Source of the DNA: Synechococcus sp. CBW1002
GTDB taxonomy: Bacteria; Cyanobacteriota; Cyanobacteriia; PCC-6307; Cyanobiaceae
Assembly (NCBI RefSeq): GCF_015840915.1
Contig: NZ_CP060398.1
Coordinates: 3,534,001-3,598,000 of the forward strand
Direction of reading: 5' to 3'
Length of the DNA stretch: 64,000 nucleotides
The notes under the pieces are model-generated. The model worked only from the letters and a program-made list of their open reading frames with translations, made no database searches and was not told the DNA's origin. This document shows, one piece after another, positions 49,042-57,551 of this stretch. The translations under genes were made by a program, and so were the position numbers. Position 1 is the stretch's first letter. Each line of letters opens with the position of its first letter.

Positions 49042-49189
49042 CGTCCAGGAGCTGCCGCTTCCACTGGCTCACCTGGATCGGGTGGATGGCGTGGTCGGCG
49101 GCGATCTCCTGGATCGTCTTGCGGCCACTGATCGCCTCCATGGCGACCCTGGCCTTGAACTCGGGGCTGTGGGTGCGGCGCTTGCTCAT
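48902..49189 (-). CDS. IS3-family transposase OrfA (copy 1)
   Basis: A 95-aa HTH protein ('ISGRKTIQEIAADHAIHP', 'IQVSQWKRQLL') with a Lys/Glu-rich zipper and the slippery run at its end ('WLKKKSQLL'). It is the DNA-binding half of the OrfAB transposase. Confidence 0.92.
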   Translation of the reverse strand: MSKRRTHSPEFKARVAMEAISGRKTIQEIAADHAIHPIQVSQWKRQLLDGASELFTRGKKTKDKEEGQAKEAELFQQIGRLQMELEWLKKKSQLL

Positions 49190-49269
49190 CGGTGGGAGCC
49201 CCTTTCAGGGGCGGTACCCCGCCTCAGAGGTTAACGATGGGGCCTGTCCAGAAAAGCCAGACCACCTCA

Positions 49270-49582
49270 ATCTGCTGGAACAGCTCCGCCTCCTTGGCCT
49301 GCCCCTCCTCCTTGTCCTTGGTCTTCTTGCCTCGGGTGAAGAGCTCGCTGGCACCGTCCAGGAGCTGCCGCTTCCACTGGCTCACCTGGATCGGGTGGAT
49401 GGCGTGGTCGGCGGCGATCTCCTGGATCGTCTTGCGGCCACTGATCGCCTCCATGGCGACCCTGGCCTTGAACTCGGGGCTGTGGGCGCGGCGCTTGCTC
49501 ATCGGTGGGAGCCCCTTTCAGGGGCGGTACCCCGCCTCAGAGGTTAACGATGGGGCCTGTCCAGAAAAGCCAGACCACCTCA
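49270..49582 (-). mobile_element. Truncated copy of the same IS3 element, joined end to end
   Basis: Starting right after the end of copy 1, the sequence repeats the orfA part and right end of the same element but lacks orfB and the left end. The residual orfA (49224-49502) reads through the join into the end sequence of copy 1. One amino acid differs (MSKRRA against MSKRRT). The join resembles the abutted ends of IS3 tandem dimers or circles followed by deletion. Confidence 0.88.
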
Positions 49583-49743
49583 CCGCAGGCCTTGGCCTGT
49601 AGTTCTCCATTGGGCAGTTGAACAGGTGCTTCAAGCCAACGCCGCAGATAAAGCAGCACCCAGCGCTCTTGGATGTGAGCCTGGAGAGCCTTGAACAAGA
49701 GATCATGATCGATCGAGTCGAAAAATCCGGCGCCTATCAGCAA
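49583..49743 (-). pseudogene. Group II intron reverse transcriptase, middle fragment
   Basis: The minus-strand reading 'FFDSIDHDLLFKALQAHIQ', 'ERWVLLYLRRWLEAPVQLP' and 'NGELQAKACG' continues exactly the RT fragment that ends 'DLDIKG' at 53258. The two were one gene before IS3b and IS110 entered between them. The remainder of the RT, including the YADD box, is lost at the IS3 unit. Confidence 0.85.
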
Positions 49744-49949
49744 AGATGTCCGCTCAGGGTACTGATCTGAGTACCTCAGAAAGCCTACTCCGGATGGAGG
49801 ATCATGGGCTTCGAGATCGGATGTTGATCGTCATCGCGCGTTGATCAGGAGCGCAGGCTTGAGCGGCCGGCCCCCGGTCGGAGGCTGAGGCCGGCCCGCC
49901 TCTTGCGGGCGGTCCAACCACAACCCCCTGGGGCCTGGGTTTCTGATCT

Positions 49950-51008
49950 TCAAGCAGCGACAGTGTCCTGCGGTCTGGGATGGTTGACCCGCACGACTGT
50001 TGGCTGAGCCCAATCGCGAGGTGGCCTGGCCCAGCGGCGTGGATGTTGCGCACGCGCCTGCTCATAGGTCTGCTGACGGACTCTGCAGATCGCGTCAGCT
50101 TCTCCGTAGTGACGTTGATTGGGCGTCACATACTTGATGCCGCTGTGACGATGCTCAGCGTTGTACCAGTCAACAAAACCATCGACCCAGGCACGCACTG
50201 AGAGAAGATCCCGGAAACGACGCACTGGATAGCTCTGGTGATATTTCATGGTTCGGAACCATGACTCAACGTAGGCGTTGTCATTGCTCACCCGCGGCCG
50301 CGAGAATGACAGGGAGATGCCGAGCTCGGCCAGCTTGGCGGCCAAGGTGTAGGAGCGCATGGGTGCTCCGTTATCGGCGTGCAGGATCGTGGTCGACCCC
50401 GAGCTGATCCCTTCATCACGGCAGACACGATCAAAGAAGTGCTTGGCCAGTTCGCCGCATTCACGATCGTGCACCTCAACGCCAAGGATGCGCCGGCTCC
50501 ACACATCCATCACCATATAAAGGTAGTAGAATTGACCCTTCACAGGCCCCGGCAACAGGGTGATATCCCAGGCCAGCACTTGATGGATGCCCGTTGCCTC
50601 CAGCACGGGTGGCTCTCTTGGCTCCCGCGGTGGGCGGCTCCTGCCGCGATGATTTAACAGGCCTTCCTGGCGCATGATGCGGTAAATCGTTGACTCCGAT
50701 CCCACGTAGACTCCCTCCTCGGCAAGGATCGCCACGATCTGACCAGGCGTGAGATCGGCAAAGCGTGGATCGTTGACAGTGGACAACACCTGTTGGCGCT
50801 CCTCCTCGCTGAAACGATGCATGACATGCCTGGACGCTCCCTTGCGTTGATCGCAGCTGAATCCCTGGGTCCGAATCATCAAGCCCCATCGCCTCAGCGT
50901 GCGTGTCGCCAGGCCGAAAAGATCAGCAATGGCCTTGGCCGAAAGGCCACGACTGATGCCTTCCTGTAGAAGCGCGACGATCGCACCGCGATCGCCAGAC
51001 GGAATCAA
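49950..51008 (-). CDS. IS3b transposase OrfB
   Basis: A 352-aa integrase core: 'AWDITLLPGPVKGQFYYLY', 'LHADNGAPMRS', 'NDNAYVESWFRTMKYHQSY' hold the DDE acids. Similar over its length to the OrfB at 5025-6170. Expression should need -1 frameshifting at the AAAAAAG run at 51041-51047. The frame is intact. Confidence 0.9.
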   Translation of the reverse strand: MIPSGDRGAIVALLQEGISRGLSAKAIADLFGLATRTLRRWGLMIRTQGFSCDQRKGASRHVMHRFSEEERQQVLSTVNDPRFADLTPGQIVAILAEEGVYVGSESTIYRIMRQEGLLNHRGRSRPPREPREPPVLEATGIHQVLAWDITLLPGPVKGQFYYLYMVMDVWSRRILGVEVHDRECGELAKHFFDRVCRDEGISSGSTTILHADNGAPMRSYTLAAKLAELGISLSFSRPRVSNDNAYVESWFRTMKYHQSYPVRRFRDLLSVRAWVDGFVDWYNAEHRHSGIKYVTPNQRHYGEADAICRVRQQTYEQARAQHPRRWARPPRDWAQPTVVRVNHPRPQDTVAA

Positions 51009-51514
51009 GGATCCTCGTCCGGTTGAAAGATCTGGTTGAACTTTTTTGAGAGCATCAACAACGTCGCCGCTTCTGTCAGTGCTTTTTCTTTCTTCTGCAA
51101 TTCACGCTCCAGCTGGCGATTCCGCCGGACCAGTTCCTGATTCTTGCGTTGCAGTTCCCGCTGATCAGCCATGCTCGGCGCGCTGGGGCCATTGGCATCC
51201 TCGGCGGCCTGGCGCCAACGGGCAACCTGCTTGGGGTACAGCCCCCGCTCCCTGCAGAACGACCCGAGCTCGCTTCCGTTCAGTCCTGCGGCCTGGATCA
51301 CGGCTGCCAGCTTGTCGGCAGCGCTCCACTGCTCCGGCGGCCGGTTCGTGGCAGGCACCAGCTGGCCCTGCTTCTGCCACTGGCTCCGCCAGTTGTAGAT
51401 GGTCTGCGCCGTGATCCCGGTGTCGCGGGCGATCTCAGCCACGCTCTCAAGGTTCGGAGGGCTCATCCGCAGGCGGACGGCTTCCCGCAGAGCGGCGTCA
51501 TAGGGCGGTTGCAT
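51005..51514 (-). CDS. IS3b transposase OrfA
   Basis: A 169-aa HTH protein ('AEIARDTGITAQTIYNWR') with a second helical part ('FCRERGLYPKQVARWRQAA') and a long coiled coil. Homologous to the OrfA at 4555-5061. The slippery A-AAA-AAG lies at 51041-51047 on the minus strand. Confidence 0.9.
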   Translation of the reverse strand: MQPPYDAALREAVRLRMSPPNLESVAEIARDTGITAQTIYNWRSQWQKQGQLVPATNRPPEQWSAADKLAAVIQAAGLNGSELGSFCRERGLYPKQVARWRQAAEDANGPSAPSMADQRELQRKNQELVRRNRQLERELQKKEKALTEAATLLMLSKKFNQIFQPDEDP

Positions 51515-51613
51515 AGTCGTCGGTTGGGCCCCCAGGTGGACGGGTCAAACCGAGCGGACTTCTTCCTAAGAAACACCAACGGCCAACAGGGATCTCGGCT
51601 GACTGACCACACC

Positions 51614-52957
51614 TCAAGCAGAGGCAACAAGTTGAAAACCAAGGGCAATGGCGCGTCGCTGGAGACCACGAATCTGACGATCCCTTGATTCCTCCTGATA
51701 TGCGGCAGCACCGGGATCCTGATATACCAAACCATCACGGAGCGTCTTGTAGTAAAGAATGGCAAGCTTTCGGGCAGTAGCAATTAATGCTTTACTCTTT
51801 CCGGCACGTGCTGCCAGACGACGTTGAAAAGCACCCAGTGCAGTATTCGTTCTTCCCAGCGGTACGGCAGCCATCCAAAAGGCACTACCTGCTCGCGTAG
51901 TGCCCTGTCGTGTTCGTGAAGAAAGTACCTTTCCCCCTGAGATCCTGTTCTGAGGACTGAGTCCCAGCCATGACACAAAATGCTGGGCACTGGGCCAGCG
52001 CTTCATGTCCAACCCACACTCACTAATGAGCGTGAGAACTGTTGTTGGTCCTAATCCCGGAAGCCTTAGAAGATTGTGGCCTGACAAGGCTTGAATTAGG
52101 TGGGTTGGGTTAAATGCAAAGCCATGTCCGCATATCTTCCAATCCCCAGGTTGACTGCCTGGATCTTGATAGTCCGAGCCGGCAAGCTCTGTCATCAATG
52201 ATTGTGCCGCAAGCTCGCAGGCCCTGATCTTCTCTGAATAGGTGTCAAAGAGCTCAACTGCGATCTTCAAAGAGAACAAGTGATCGTCTTGGTAGTTCCC
52301 CTCAAGAGCAGCCGCAATTGTTGCCGCGCTCTCCTTGCAGCGTCTGTCTCGGAGAGAAGCGAGTCTTTCGGGGTCCCTCTCACCTGAAAGTATGGCATCG
52401 ATGATTCGCCTACCGGTTAGTCCGCTGATATCTCTGACAACATGATGAAGCTGAAGATTCATAAGCATCAGCGCCTTCTGGATGTGTTTCTGATGAGACG
52501 AGCGGTATCGAACAAGTTGATCACGCTGCCGCAGATATGAGCGTAGTTCTGTGATTTTTTGGTCTGGACGAAAGCTTGCTCTCACCAGGCCGTAGCTGTG
52601 GAGCTGCTGAAGCCATTGTGCATCGTTGATATCCGTCTTGCGGCCCGGAACATTCTTGGCGTGCCTGGCATTAACAAGAAAGACGTCAATGCCTTTGCCA
52701 GAGAGAATCTCGTAAAGCGGAACCCAGTAGATTCCAGTGGACTCCATGGCAGTGGTGCTAATTCCAACTGCCAGCAGCCATTCGGCGAGTGCGATTAGAT
52801 CCTTTGTGAAGCTTGAAAACTTGCGGACGGGATTCGGATCAAGCTCGACAGGAACAGCAACAACGTGGAATCTACTGCCGACATCAATTCCAGCGGAACG
52901 AGGGTTAATGACTTTCAGACGAGCTCGGCGCTTGCCTGCTGAAATTGGTTCTCCCAT
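51614..52957 (-). CDS. IS110-family transposase (DEDD plus Transposase_20)
   Basis: A 447-aa protein. The RuvC-like N-terminal domain has 'AGIDVGSRFHVVAVP', 'TTAMESTGIYWVPLYEIL' and 'KTDINDAQWLQQLHSYG', giving the DEDD acids. The C-terminal domain has 'LPGLGPTTVLTLISECG' and the conserved serine region 'WLGLSPQNRISGGK'. IS110 recombinases are guided by a structured RNA made from the element end. The frame is intact. Confidence 0.93.
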   Translation of the reverse strand: MGEPISAGKRRARLKVINPRSAGIDVGSRFHVVAVPVELDPNPVRKFSSFTKDLIALAEWLLAVGISTTAMESTGIYWVPLYEILSGKGIDVFLVNARHAKNVPGRKTDINDAQWLQQLHSYGLVRASFRPDQKITELRSYLRQRDQLVRYRSSHQKHIQKALMLMNLQLHHVVRDISGLTGRRIIDAILSGERDPERLASLRDRRCKESAATIAAALEGNYQDDHLFSLKIAVELFDTYSEKIRACELAAQSLMTELAGSDYQDPGSQPGDWKICGHGFAFNPTHLIQALSGHNLLRLPGLGPTTVLTLISECGLDMKRWPSAQHFVSWLGLSPQNRISGGKVLSSRTRQGTTRAGSAFWMAAVPLGRTNTALGAFQRRLAARAGKSKALIATARKLAILYYKTLRDGLVYQDPGAAAYQEESRDRQIRGLQRRAIALGFQLVASA

Positions 52958-53257
52958 GGCTTAAGGACTCACTAGGTGATCGGGAGGGCATCAGGCAGGA
53001 TTCGCGCACTAAAATCAGCAAATTCCTAATCGGGATCGGCCGACTAACTCATTGGTCAGTCGAGCCGTCGCCAGGGCAGGGAGCGCAATTCGAATCCCAG
53101 GCCACGTTTGCTTTCGGGGTCAGGCCTCCAAAGATGTCATCGGCCATGGCCCGATGTCCTCATGACCAGAGTGGCAAGGGCGCTCTGGCTTGGCCGTGGG
53201 TGTTTCGGGCGCGAGGGCGTACGCGCGTACTGGTTCGTTTGCTGACACTGGGGGATC
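52958..53257 (-). ncRNA. Candidate IS110 bridge RNA region
   Basis: 300 bases without a gene, directly upstream of the IS110 transposase and inside the element. IS110-group elements described in 2024 express their bridge RNA from such noncoding ends. I see several short inverted stretches here but did not fold the sequence, so the call rests on position alone. Confidence 0.3.
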
Positions 53258-53681
53258 CCTTGATATCAAGGTCCAATACCCAGTCTCGTTGCCAGCAACG
53301 CTTGCGACACAATTCCACGGCTTGATGAGCAGATCGACCGGGTCGATATCCAAATGAATCCGAATCAAAGATTGGCTCCAATCTGGGTTCGATGATCTGT
53401 CTGACCACCATCTGTGCGATGCGATCGGAAACTGTTGGAATGCTCAGTGGCCTCATGCCTCCCCCTTTGGACTTAGGAATCTCTACACGGCGGACCGGAG
53501 GCGGGAAGTAACTCCCTGATGCCAAACGATTCCAGATCCTGTAGAGGTTGTTCTTTAAGTCCTTGGAGAAGTCATCGAGGCTCTGACCATCCACGCCAGC
53601 AGCCTTTCCGTTCCTGGAGATAGCCTGATAGGCTTGCCACACCATCTTCTTGGTAATTGGCAAAGGCTTGTCTGTGTTCAT
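53258..53681 (-). pseudogene. ltrA: Group II intron reverse transcriptase/maturase, 5' fragment
   Basis: The frame starting at ATG 53681 reads 'VWQAYQAISRNGKAAGVDG', 'PPVRRVEIPKSKGGGMRPL', 'SIPTVSDRIAQMVVRQIIE' and 'FGYRPGRSAHQAV', the RT0-RT3 blocks of group II intron proteins, and breaks after 'DLDIKG' where foreign DNA begins. It resumes at 49743. The maturase and YADD blocks are missing. Confidence 0.9.
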
Positions 53682-54225
53682 CTGATTCCTCCCAGGCAAC
53701 CTGGTTGATCTAATTTATCAGACTGGATGACGCAGTTCCTTCGCTCCAAGGCGATTACAGCCTCTTCATCGCTACTACGAACTGCTCCGCCCCTGACAAG
53801 GTCATTGGTATTCAGACTCATGATTGTAGCCACTTGATCTTTTCCCTTGGCATCCCATGTCAGGTTCCCACGTTCCGTATCGAGGCCTGTGATGAGCTCG
53901 TGCCGTCTATACACCGGCTGCCATGTGGTCCGTATACAGGTGTCGCCCACACTGATCCGAGCTGTACATGCCTCAGCTCGTTTTGACAGCAACTGGAACG
54001 CATTTCGATGTGTCATCGACGGTTCGCTTGCGCTCACCTTCTCATCACTCACCTGACGGATCAACTCCGCCTTTTCCCCATCGCTCACCACCACGGCTTT
54101 TGACCGCAACAGCATGGGGTGGTTTGAAGCCAGCCCCTGCAGGCAGACATCGGGAGGCCACACTCCCATCCTCGATACAGTTACGACATAGTTCATGAAG
54201 AATCTATGCCTCGTGGCACACGCAC
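53682..54225 (-). ncRNA. Group II intron RNA, 5' part (domains I-IV)
   Basis: The sequence starts GTGCG at 54225 (minus strand), the canonical 5' end of group II introns, exactly where the transposase exon at 54226 stops matching its homologue. Inside are typical intron stretches such as ATACGGAACGTGGGAACC. The RT start codon follows at 53681, as in domain IV. A 172-aa frame across this region is not regarded as a gene. Domains V and VI are missing together with the RT end. Confidence 0.75.
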
Positions 54226-54492
54226 ATAGGCGTTCTCTATGATCTGATGGACTGTCTCTTCGTCGGTGAGCCTTAACTTCTGTTTAATGTAGAGAGCACC
54301 AAAGGCAATTCTCACTGATTTGGCTGGAGCGCCAATTGTGGCGCTGAATTGAGGGGCATAGGTTTCTTCCAGTTCATCCCATGGGATCAGCCCCTCCAGT
54401 TGAACCCAGCGATTCTCGGGATCAAGTGTGCCGCCAAATGGCAGGTGGAACTCCTTGATTGAGATCTGACCGTTATTGTGCCTCCTGTACAT
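54226..54492 (-). pseudogene. DUF772-type DDE transposase, 5' exon interrupted by a group II intron
   Basis: From ATG 54492 the reading 'NNGQISIKEFHLPFGGTL' to 'DEETVHQIIENAY' matches the first 88 residues of the transposase at 57265, with few changes. It ends at the intron 5' boundary. The rest of this copy is absent from the window. About 60 bases of its upstream end also match, up to the IS66 left end at 54553. Confidence 0.88.
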
Positions 54493-54552
54493 ATGGAGCG
54501 ATCAGGAGTAAAGGCAATCACGGATTGCCCGATTCACGGCCACTCTAGCGGT

Positions 54553-55428
54553 GTATCCGTTCAGGGGCCGTGACGCAGCCGCGCAGCATTCACCGCCCTT
54601 GATCGCTGATCACCAAGCGACCACAGACACCACGATCGATGACGGCCGGCTCAGGGATTCGGCAACATTGATGGCATCTCACCGCCGCGATGATGGGCGA
54701 TCAAGGCCTGCTCCAGGAACTGCCAGATATCACGGCCCTGTTGCCGCAGGCTGGTGGTGACCGTGAGCAACCTGCTGCGGCAGATTGCACCCTGGCGGGA
54801 TTGGACGCCATGGCTGATCTTGCGCTGAATCACCGAATGGCGCAGGGCACGCTCGGCTGCGTTGTTGGTGGGCTCGATCCCTTCAATCTCCAGGAAGGTC
54901 CAGAGGCCATCGCTCACTTGCAGCAACTGATGGCAGGTACGCACCGTCTTGGCCCACGGCGTTCGCTCGCCGCGCTGGCAGCCCAGCTCCACAACCCGCT
55001 GCAGCGTGCCCACAAACGCCTGGCGGATCGGCCGACAGCCCTGCTGCAACGTGGACCAGTCGATCGTTCCGTCTTTGTAGCGGTGCCACTGGGCAAACAG
55101 CTGCTGCTGCAGGCCCAGCAGCTCCGCTCCAATCTCACCGCTGGCGCCCTGACGGTCAGCGATGGCAGTGAGATCGCGGATCACGTGCGCCCAGCACAGC
55201 TGGCGCTGCTCCAGCGGGAGATGGTTGTAGGCGGAGAAGCGATCGCTCACCACAATTCCGCCAAAGGCATTCCCGAGCAGGTCGATCGCGGCGGCAGCCG
55301 AGCGGCTCAGGCTCTGCAAGAACACTGTCACCCCCATGGCGGTCACCATGACCCACTCCCAGCCGCGCCGGCCATCGGGGTTGCCCCCATCGGCATTACC
55401 GGTGGGGGCACCGGTTTCATCGACATAG
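54553..55428 (-). mobile_element. IS66 copy 1, left half (ISBst12-like)
   Basis: The end begins GTATCCGTTCAGGGGCCGTG, and the element reads in minus orientation into the 3' part of a TnpC gene. It breaks at CGACATAG (55421-55428), where the DUF772 element is inserted; the other half resumes at 60619. The TnpC C-terminal part runs from 54651 with 'FGGIVVSDRFSAYNHLPLE' and 'GIEPTNNAAERALRH', which carries catalytic acids. Confidence 0.9.
54651..55425 (-). pseudogene. IS66 TnpC copy 1, C-terminal part
   Basis: The 3' part of an IS66-family TnpC, beginning at 'DETGAPTGNADGG' and ending at 54651. It contains the later DDE acids but lacks the N-terminal zinc-finger and leucine-zipper parts, which stand at 60627-61141 beyond the inserted element. 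One residue at the C-terminus ('SMLPNP' against 'SLLPNP') differs from copies 2 and 3. Confidence 0.88.
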
Positions 55429-55447
55429 GGACTCCTGAACAATCCAG

Positions 55448-57161
55448 GTATCCGTTCAGGGGCCGTGACGCAGCAGCGCAGCATTCCACCCCTGATCGTT
55501 GATCAACGAGCAACCACAGACACCACGATCGATGACGGCCGGCTCAGGGATTCGGCAACAGCGATGGCATCTCACCGCCGCGATGATGGGCGATCAAGGC
55601 CTGCTCCAGGAACTGCCAGATATCACGGCCCTGTTGCCGCAGGCTGGTGGTGACCGTGAGCAGCCTGCTGCGGCAGATCGCACCCTGGCGGGATTGGACG
55701 CCATGGCTGATCTTGCGCTGAATCACCGAATGGCGCAGGGCACGCTCGGCTGCGTTGTTGGTGGGCTCGATCCCTTCAATCTCCAGGAAGGTCCAGAGGC
55801 CATCGCTCACTTGCAGCAACTGATGGCAGGTACGCACCGTCTTGGCCCACGGCGTTCGCTCGCCGCGCTGGCAGCCCAGCTCCACAACCCGCTGCAGCGT
55901 GCCCACAAACGCCTGGCGGATCGGCCGACAGCCCTGCTGCAACGTGGACCAGTCGATCGTTCCGTCTTTGTAGCGGTGCCACTGGGCAAACAGCTGCTGC
56001 TGCAGGCCCAGCAGCTCCGCTCCAATCTCACCGCTGGCGCCCTGACGGTCAGCGATGGCAGTGAGATCGCGGATCACGTGCGCCCAGCACAGCTGGCGCT
56101 GCTCCAGCGGGAGATGGTTGTAGGCGGAGAAGCGATCGCTCACCACAATTCCGCCAAAGGCATTCCCGAGCAGGTCGATCGCGGCGGCAGCCGAGCGGCT
56201 CAGGCTCTGCAAGAACACTGTCACCCCCATGGCGGTCACCATGACCCACTCCCAGCCGCGCCGGCCATCGGGGTTGCCCCCATCGGCATTACCGGTGGGG
56301 GCACCGGTTTCATCGACATAGACCACCGACTGCTGACGGGCAAACGCAAGGGCCTCCTGCATGGGCTGCTCCAGTGCTGCACTCAAGCGCTGGCGGATAG
56401 TGGCCATCGCTCCCCGGCTGATCTGTACCCCCAGCAGCTGATCCAGCAGCGCCTGGGTCTTGCTGAAACTCAACGGGAAGGCACTACCCAGCAGACCCAC
56501 CAGAGCACTGAGCCGGGGACCGTAATGGCTTACTTCCACCTCCGCCGGTAACGAGGCACAGGTGCTGGTGGTACAGCAGGGGCAGACCAGGCGGTGCAGC
56601 CGGTGCTCGATCACCAGAGGCGTGATCGGTGGAATCTCGATCACCTGGTGCCTCAAGGGCTCGGGATCCTGACCCTGTAGCAACGTGCCGCAGCGGCGGC
56701 AGGCCTGGGGGTGGTGCTCGACCACCTCATCCACCCGCTCGATCGGCAGCAGCTCCGGCCCAGATCCGGGATGGCCCGGCTGGCCGCCGCGCTTGCGGCC
56801 ACTGCCCTTGCGTCGTTCGGGCGGCTTAAACCCCTGGCCATCACTGGAGGGAGGCTTGGAAGAATTGCGGGAGCTGCGGCCGATCCGCTCGCGCAGATGG
56901 GCCAGTTCGGTCGCCAGGGCGGTGAGCTGGATGCGGAGCTGCTCGATCTCCTGTTGCTGCCTCTGGCACTGACTGACCAGCTCAAGAAATCCAGCCTTCA
57001 CTCCCACCGGGGTGGCGGCCCAATCGGCTTCTGAAATCCCGGCCGGTGGGGTGGTCATCGCAAGGAGTCTCTTACTGAGATGCAACCAGGAATCAAGCCA
57101 CCGTCAAGGGTTCAGCAAGCCCGATGTTCGTTGCGAGCTGTCCCGACTCCTGAACGGGTAC
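55448..57161 (-). mobile_element. IS66 copy 2, complete, with 8-bp duplication
   Basis: A 1714-bp element with ends GTATCCGTTCAGG and GTACCCGTTCAGG (reversed right end). CAATCCAG is repeated at 55440-55447 and 57162-57169, the 8-bp duplication expected for IS66. It contains only tnpC and no tnpA/tnpB, like the ISBst12 subgroup. Confidence 0.95.
55544..57085 (-). CDS. tnpC: IS66-family transposase TnpC (copy 2)
   Basis: A 513-aa complete TnpC. An N-terminal coiled coil ('QRQQQEIEQLRIQLTALA') is followed by a Ser/Lys-rich region with 'SSKPPSSDGQGFKPPERRKG', a zinc-finger part ('CRRCGTLLQG' and 'CPCC'), and the DDE core with 'VYVDETGAPTG', 'VVSDRFSAYNHLP' and 'EPTNNAAERALRHSV'. The N-terminal 45 residues differ from copy 3. 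Confidence 0.95.
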   Translation of the reverse strand: MHLSKRLLAMTTPPAGISEADWAATPVGVKAGFLELVSQCQRQQQEIEQLRIQLTALATELAHLRERIGRSSRNSSKPPSSDGQGFKPPERRKGSGRKRGGQPGHPGSGPELLPIERVDEVVEHHPQACRRCGTLLQGQDPEPLRHQVIEIPPITPLVIEHRLHRLVCPCCTTSTCASLPAEVEVSHYGPRLSALVGLLGSAFPLSFSKTQALLDQLLGVQISRGAMATIRQRLSAALEQPMQEALAFARQQSVVYVDETGAPTGNADGGNPDGRRGWEWVMVTAMGVTVFLQSLSRSAAAAIDLLGNAFGGIVVSDRFSAYNHLPLEQRQLCWAHVIRDLTAIADRQGASGEIGAELLGLQQQLFAQWHRYKDGTIDWSTLQQGCRPIRQAFVGTLQRVVELGCQRGERTPWAKTVRTCHQLLQVSDGLWTFLEIEGIEPTNNAAERALRHSVIQRKISHGVQSRQGAICRSRLLTVTTSLRQQGRDIWQFLEQALIAHHRGGEMPSLLPNP

Positions 57162-57264
57162 CAATCCAGATCCATTGCGCCGCAGCTGGTCTCAAGCATG
57201 AGAAACCGCTAAAGTGGCCGTGAATCAGGCAATCCGTGATTGCCTTTACTCCTGATCGTTCCAT

Positions 57265-57551
57265 ATGTACCGGAGGCACAATAACGGTCAGATCTCAATC
57301 AAGGAGTTCCACCTGCCATTTGGCGGCACACTTGATCCCGAGAATCGCTGGGTTCAACTGGAGGGGCTGATCCCATGGGATGAGCTGGAAGAAACCTATG
57401 CCCCTCAATTCAGCGCCACAATTGGCGCTCCAGCCAAATCAGTGAGAATGGCCTTTGGTGCTCTCTACATCAAACAGAAGTTAGGGCTCACCGACGAAGA
57501 GACAGTCCATCAGATCAGAGAGAACGCCTATATTCAGTTCTTTCTCGGCTT
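57265..57551 (+). pseudogene. DUF772-type transposase, N-terminal part, cut by IS66 copy 3
   Basis: ATG 57265 opens a DUF772 domain ('LIPWDELEETYAPQFSATI', 'FGALYIKQKLGLTDEETV') running to 'IQFFLG', where IS66 copy 3 enters. Joined to 59255-60518 it would give a 516-aa transposase. Read through, the frame continues into the IS66 end and stops there. Confidence 0.9.

Larger units (their letters stand above)
48004..49269 (-). mobile_element. IS3-family element, copy 1 of the tandem unit
   Basis: A 1266-bp element with ends TGAGGTGGGTGCCTTTTATT (left) and TGAGGTGGTCTGGCTTTTCT (right, reversed), both leading into TGGACAG. It contains orfA and orfB with a slippery A8 run. A truncated second copy (49270-49582) follows directly at its right end. 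It cuts recD2 on the left and a group II intron RT on the right. The flanking triplets GGC and CCG do not match, so the surroundings were rearranged after insertion. Confidence 0.9.
49747..51561 (-). mobile_element. IS3-family element related to the ligA insertion (IS3b)
   Basis: About 1815 bp, with end motifs TGTCCGCTCAGGG on the left and AAGTCCGCTCGG on the right reversed. It carries orfA and orfB homologous to the element in ligA. The precise ends are uncertain and I see no clear target duplication. It lies within the interrupted group II intron RT together with IS110. Confidence 0.75.
51562..53257 (-). mobile_element. IS110-family element
   Basis: One DEDD-type transposase gene with ~50 bp of noncoding sequence downstream and ~300 bp upstream. 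IS110 members lack long inverted repeats, so the ends cannot be fixed by eye; the right limit is set where the group II intron RT frame resumes (after GATATCAAGGGAT). The longer upstream noncoding end is where IS110-group elements encode their bridge RNA. Confidence 0.8.

Noticed and set aside
53085-53110. tRNA T-arm-like sequence (AATTCGAATCCC)
   Set aside because: No matching acceptor stem, anticodon arm or D-arm could be placed around it.
53678-54196. 172-aa minus-strand frame as a protein gene
   Set aside because: It covers the predicted group II intron RNA between the GTGCG boundary and the RT start; the sequence has intron-like blocks and no protein similarity I recognise.
55499-56551. 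350-aa plus-strand frame opposite IS66 tnpC (also at 57638-58657)
   Set aside because: Antisense shadow of TnpC; it repeats wherever IS66 occurs.
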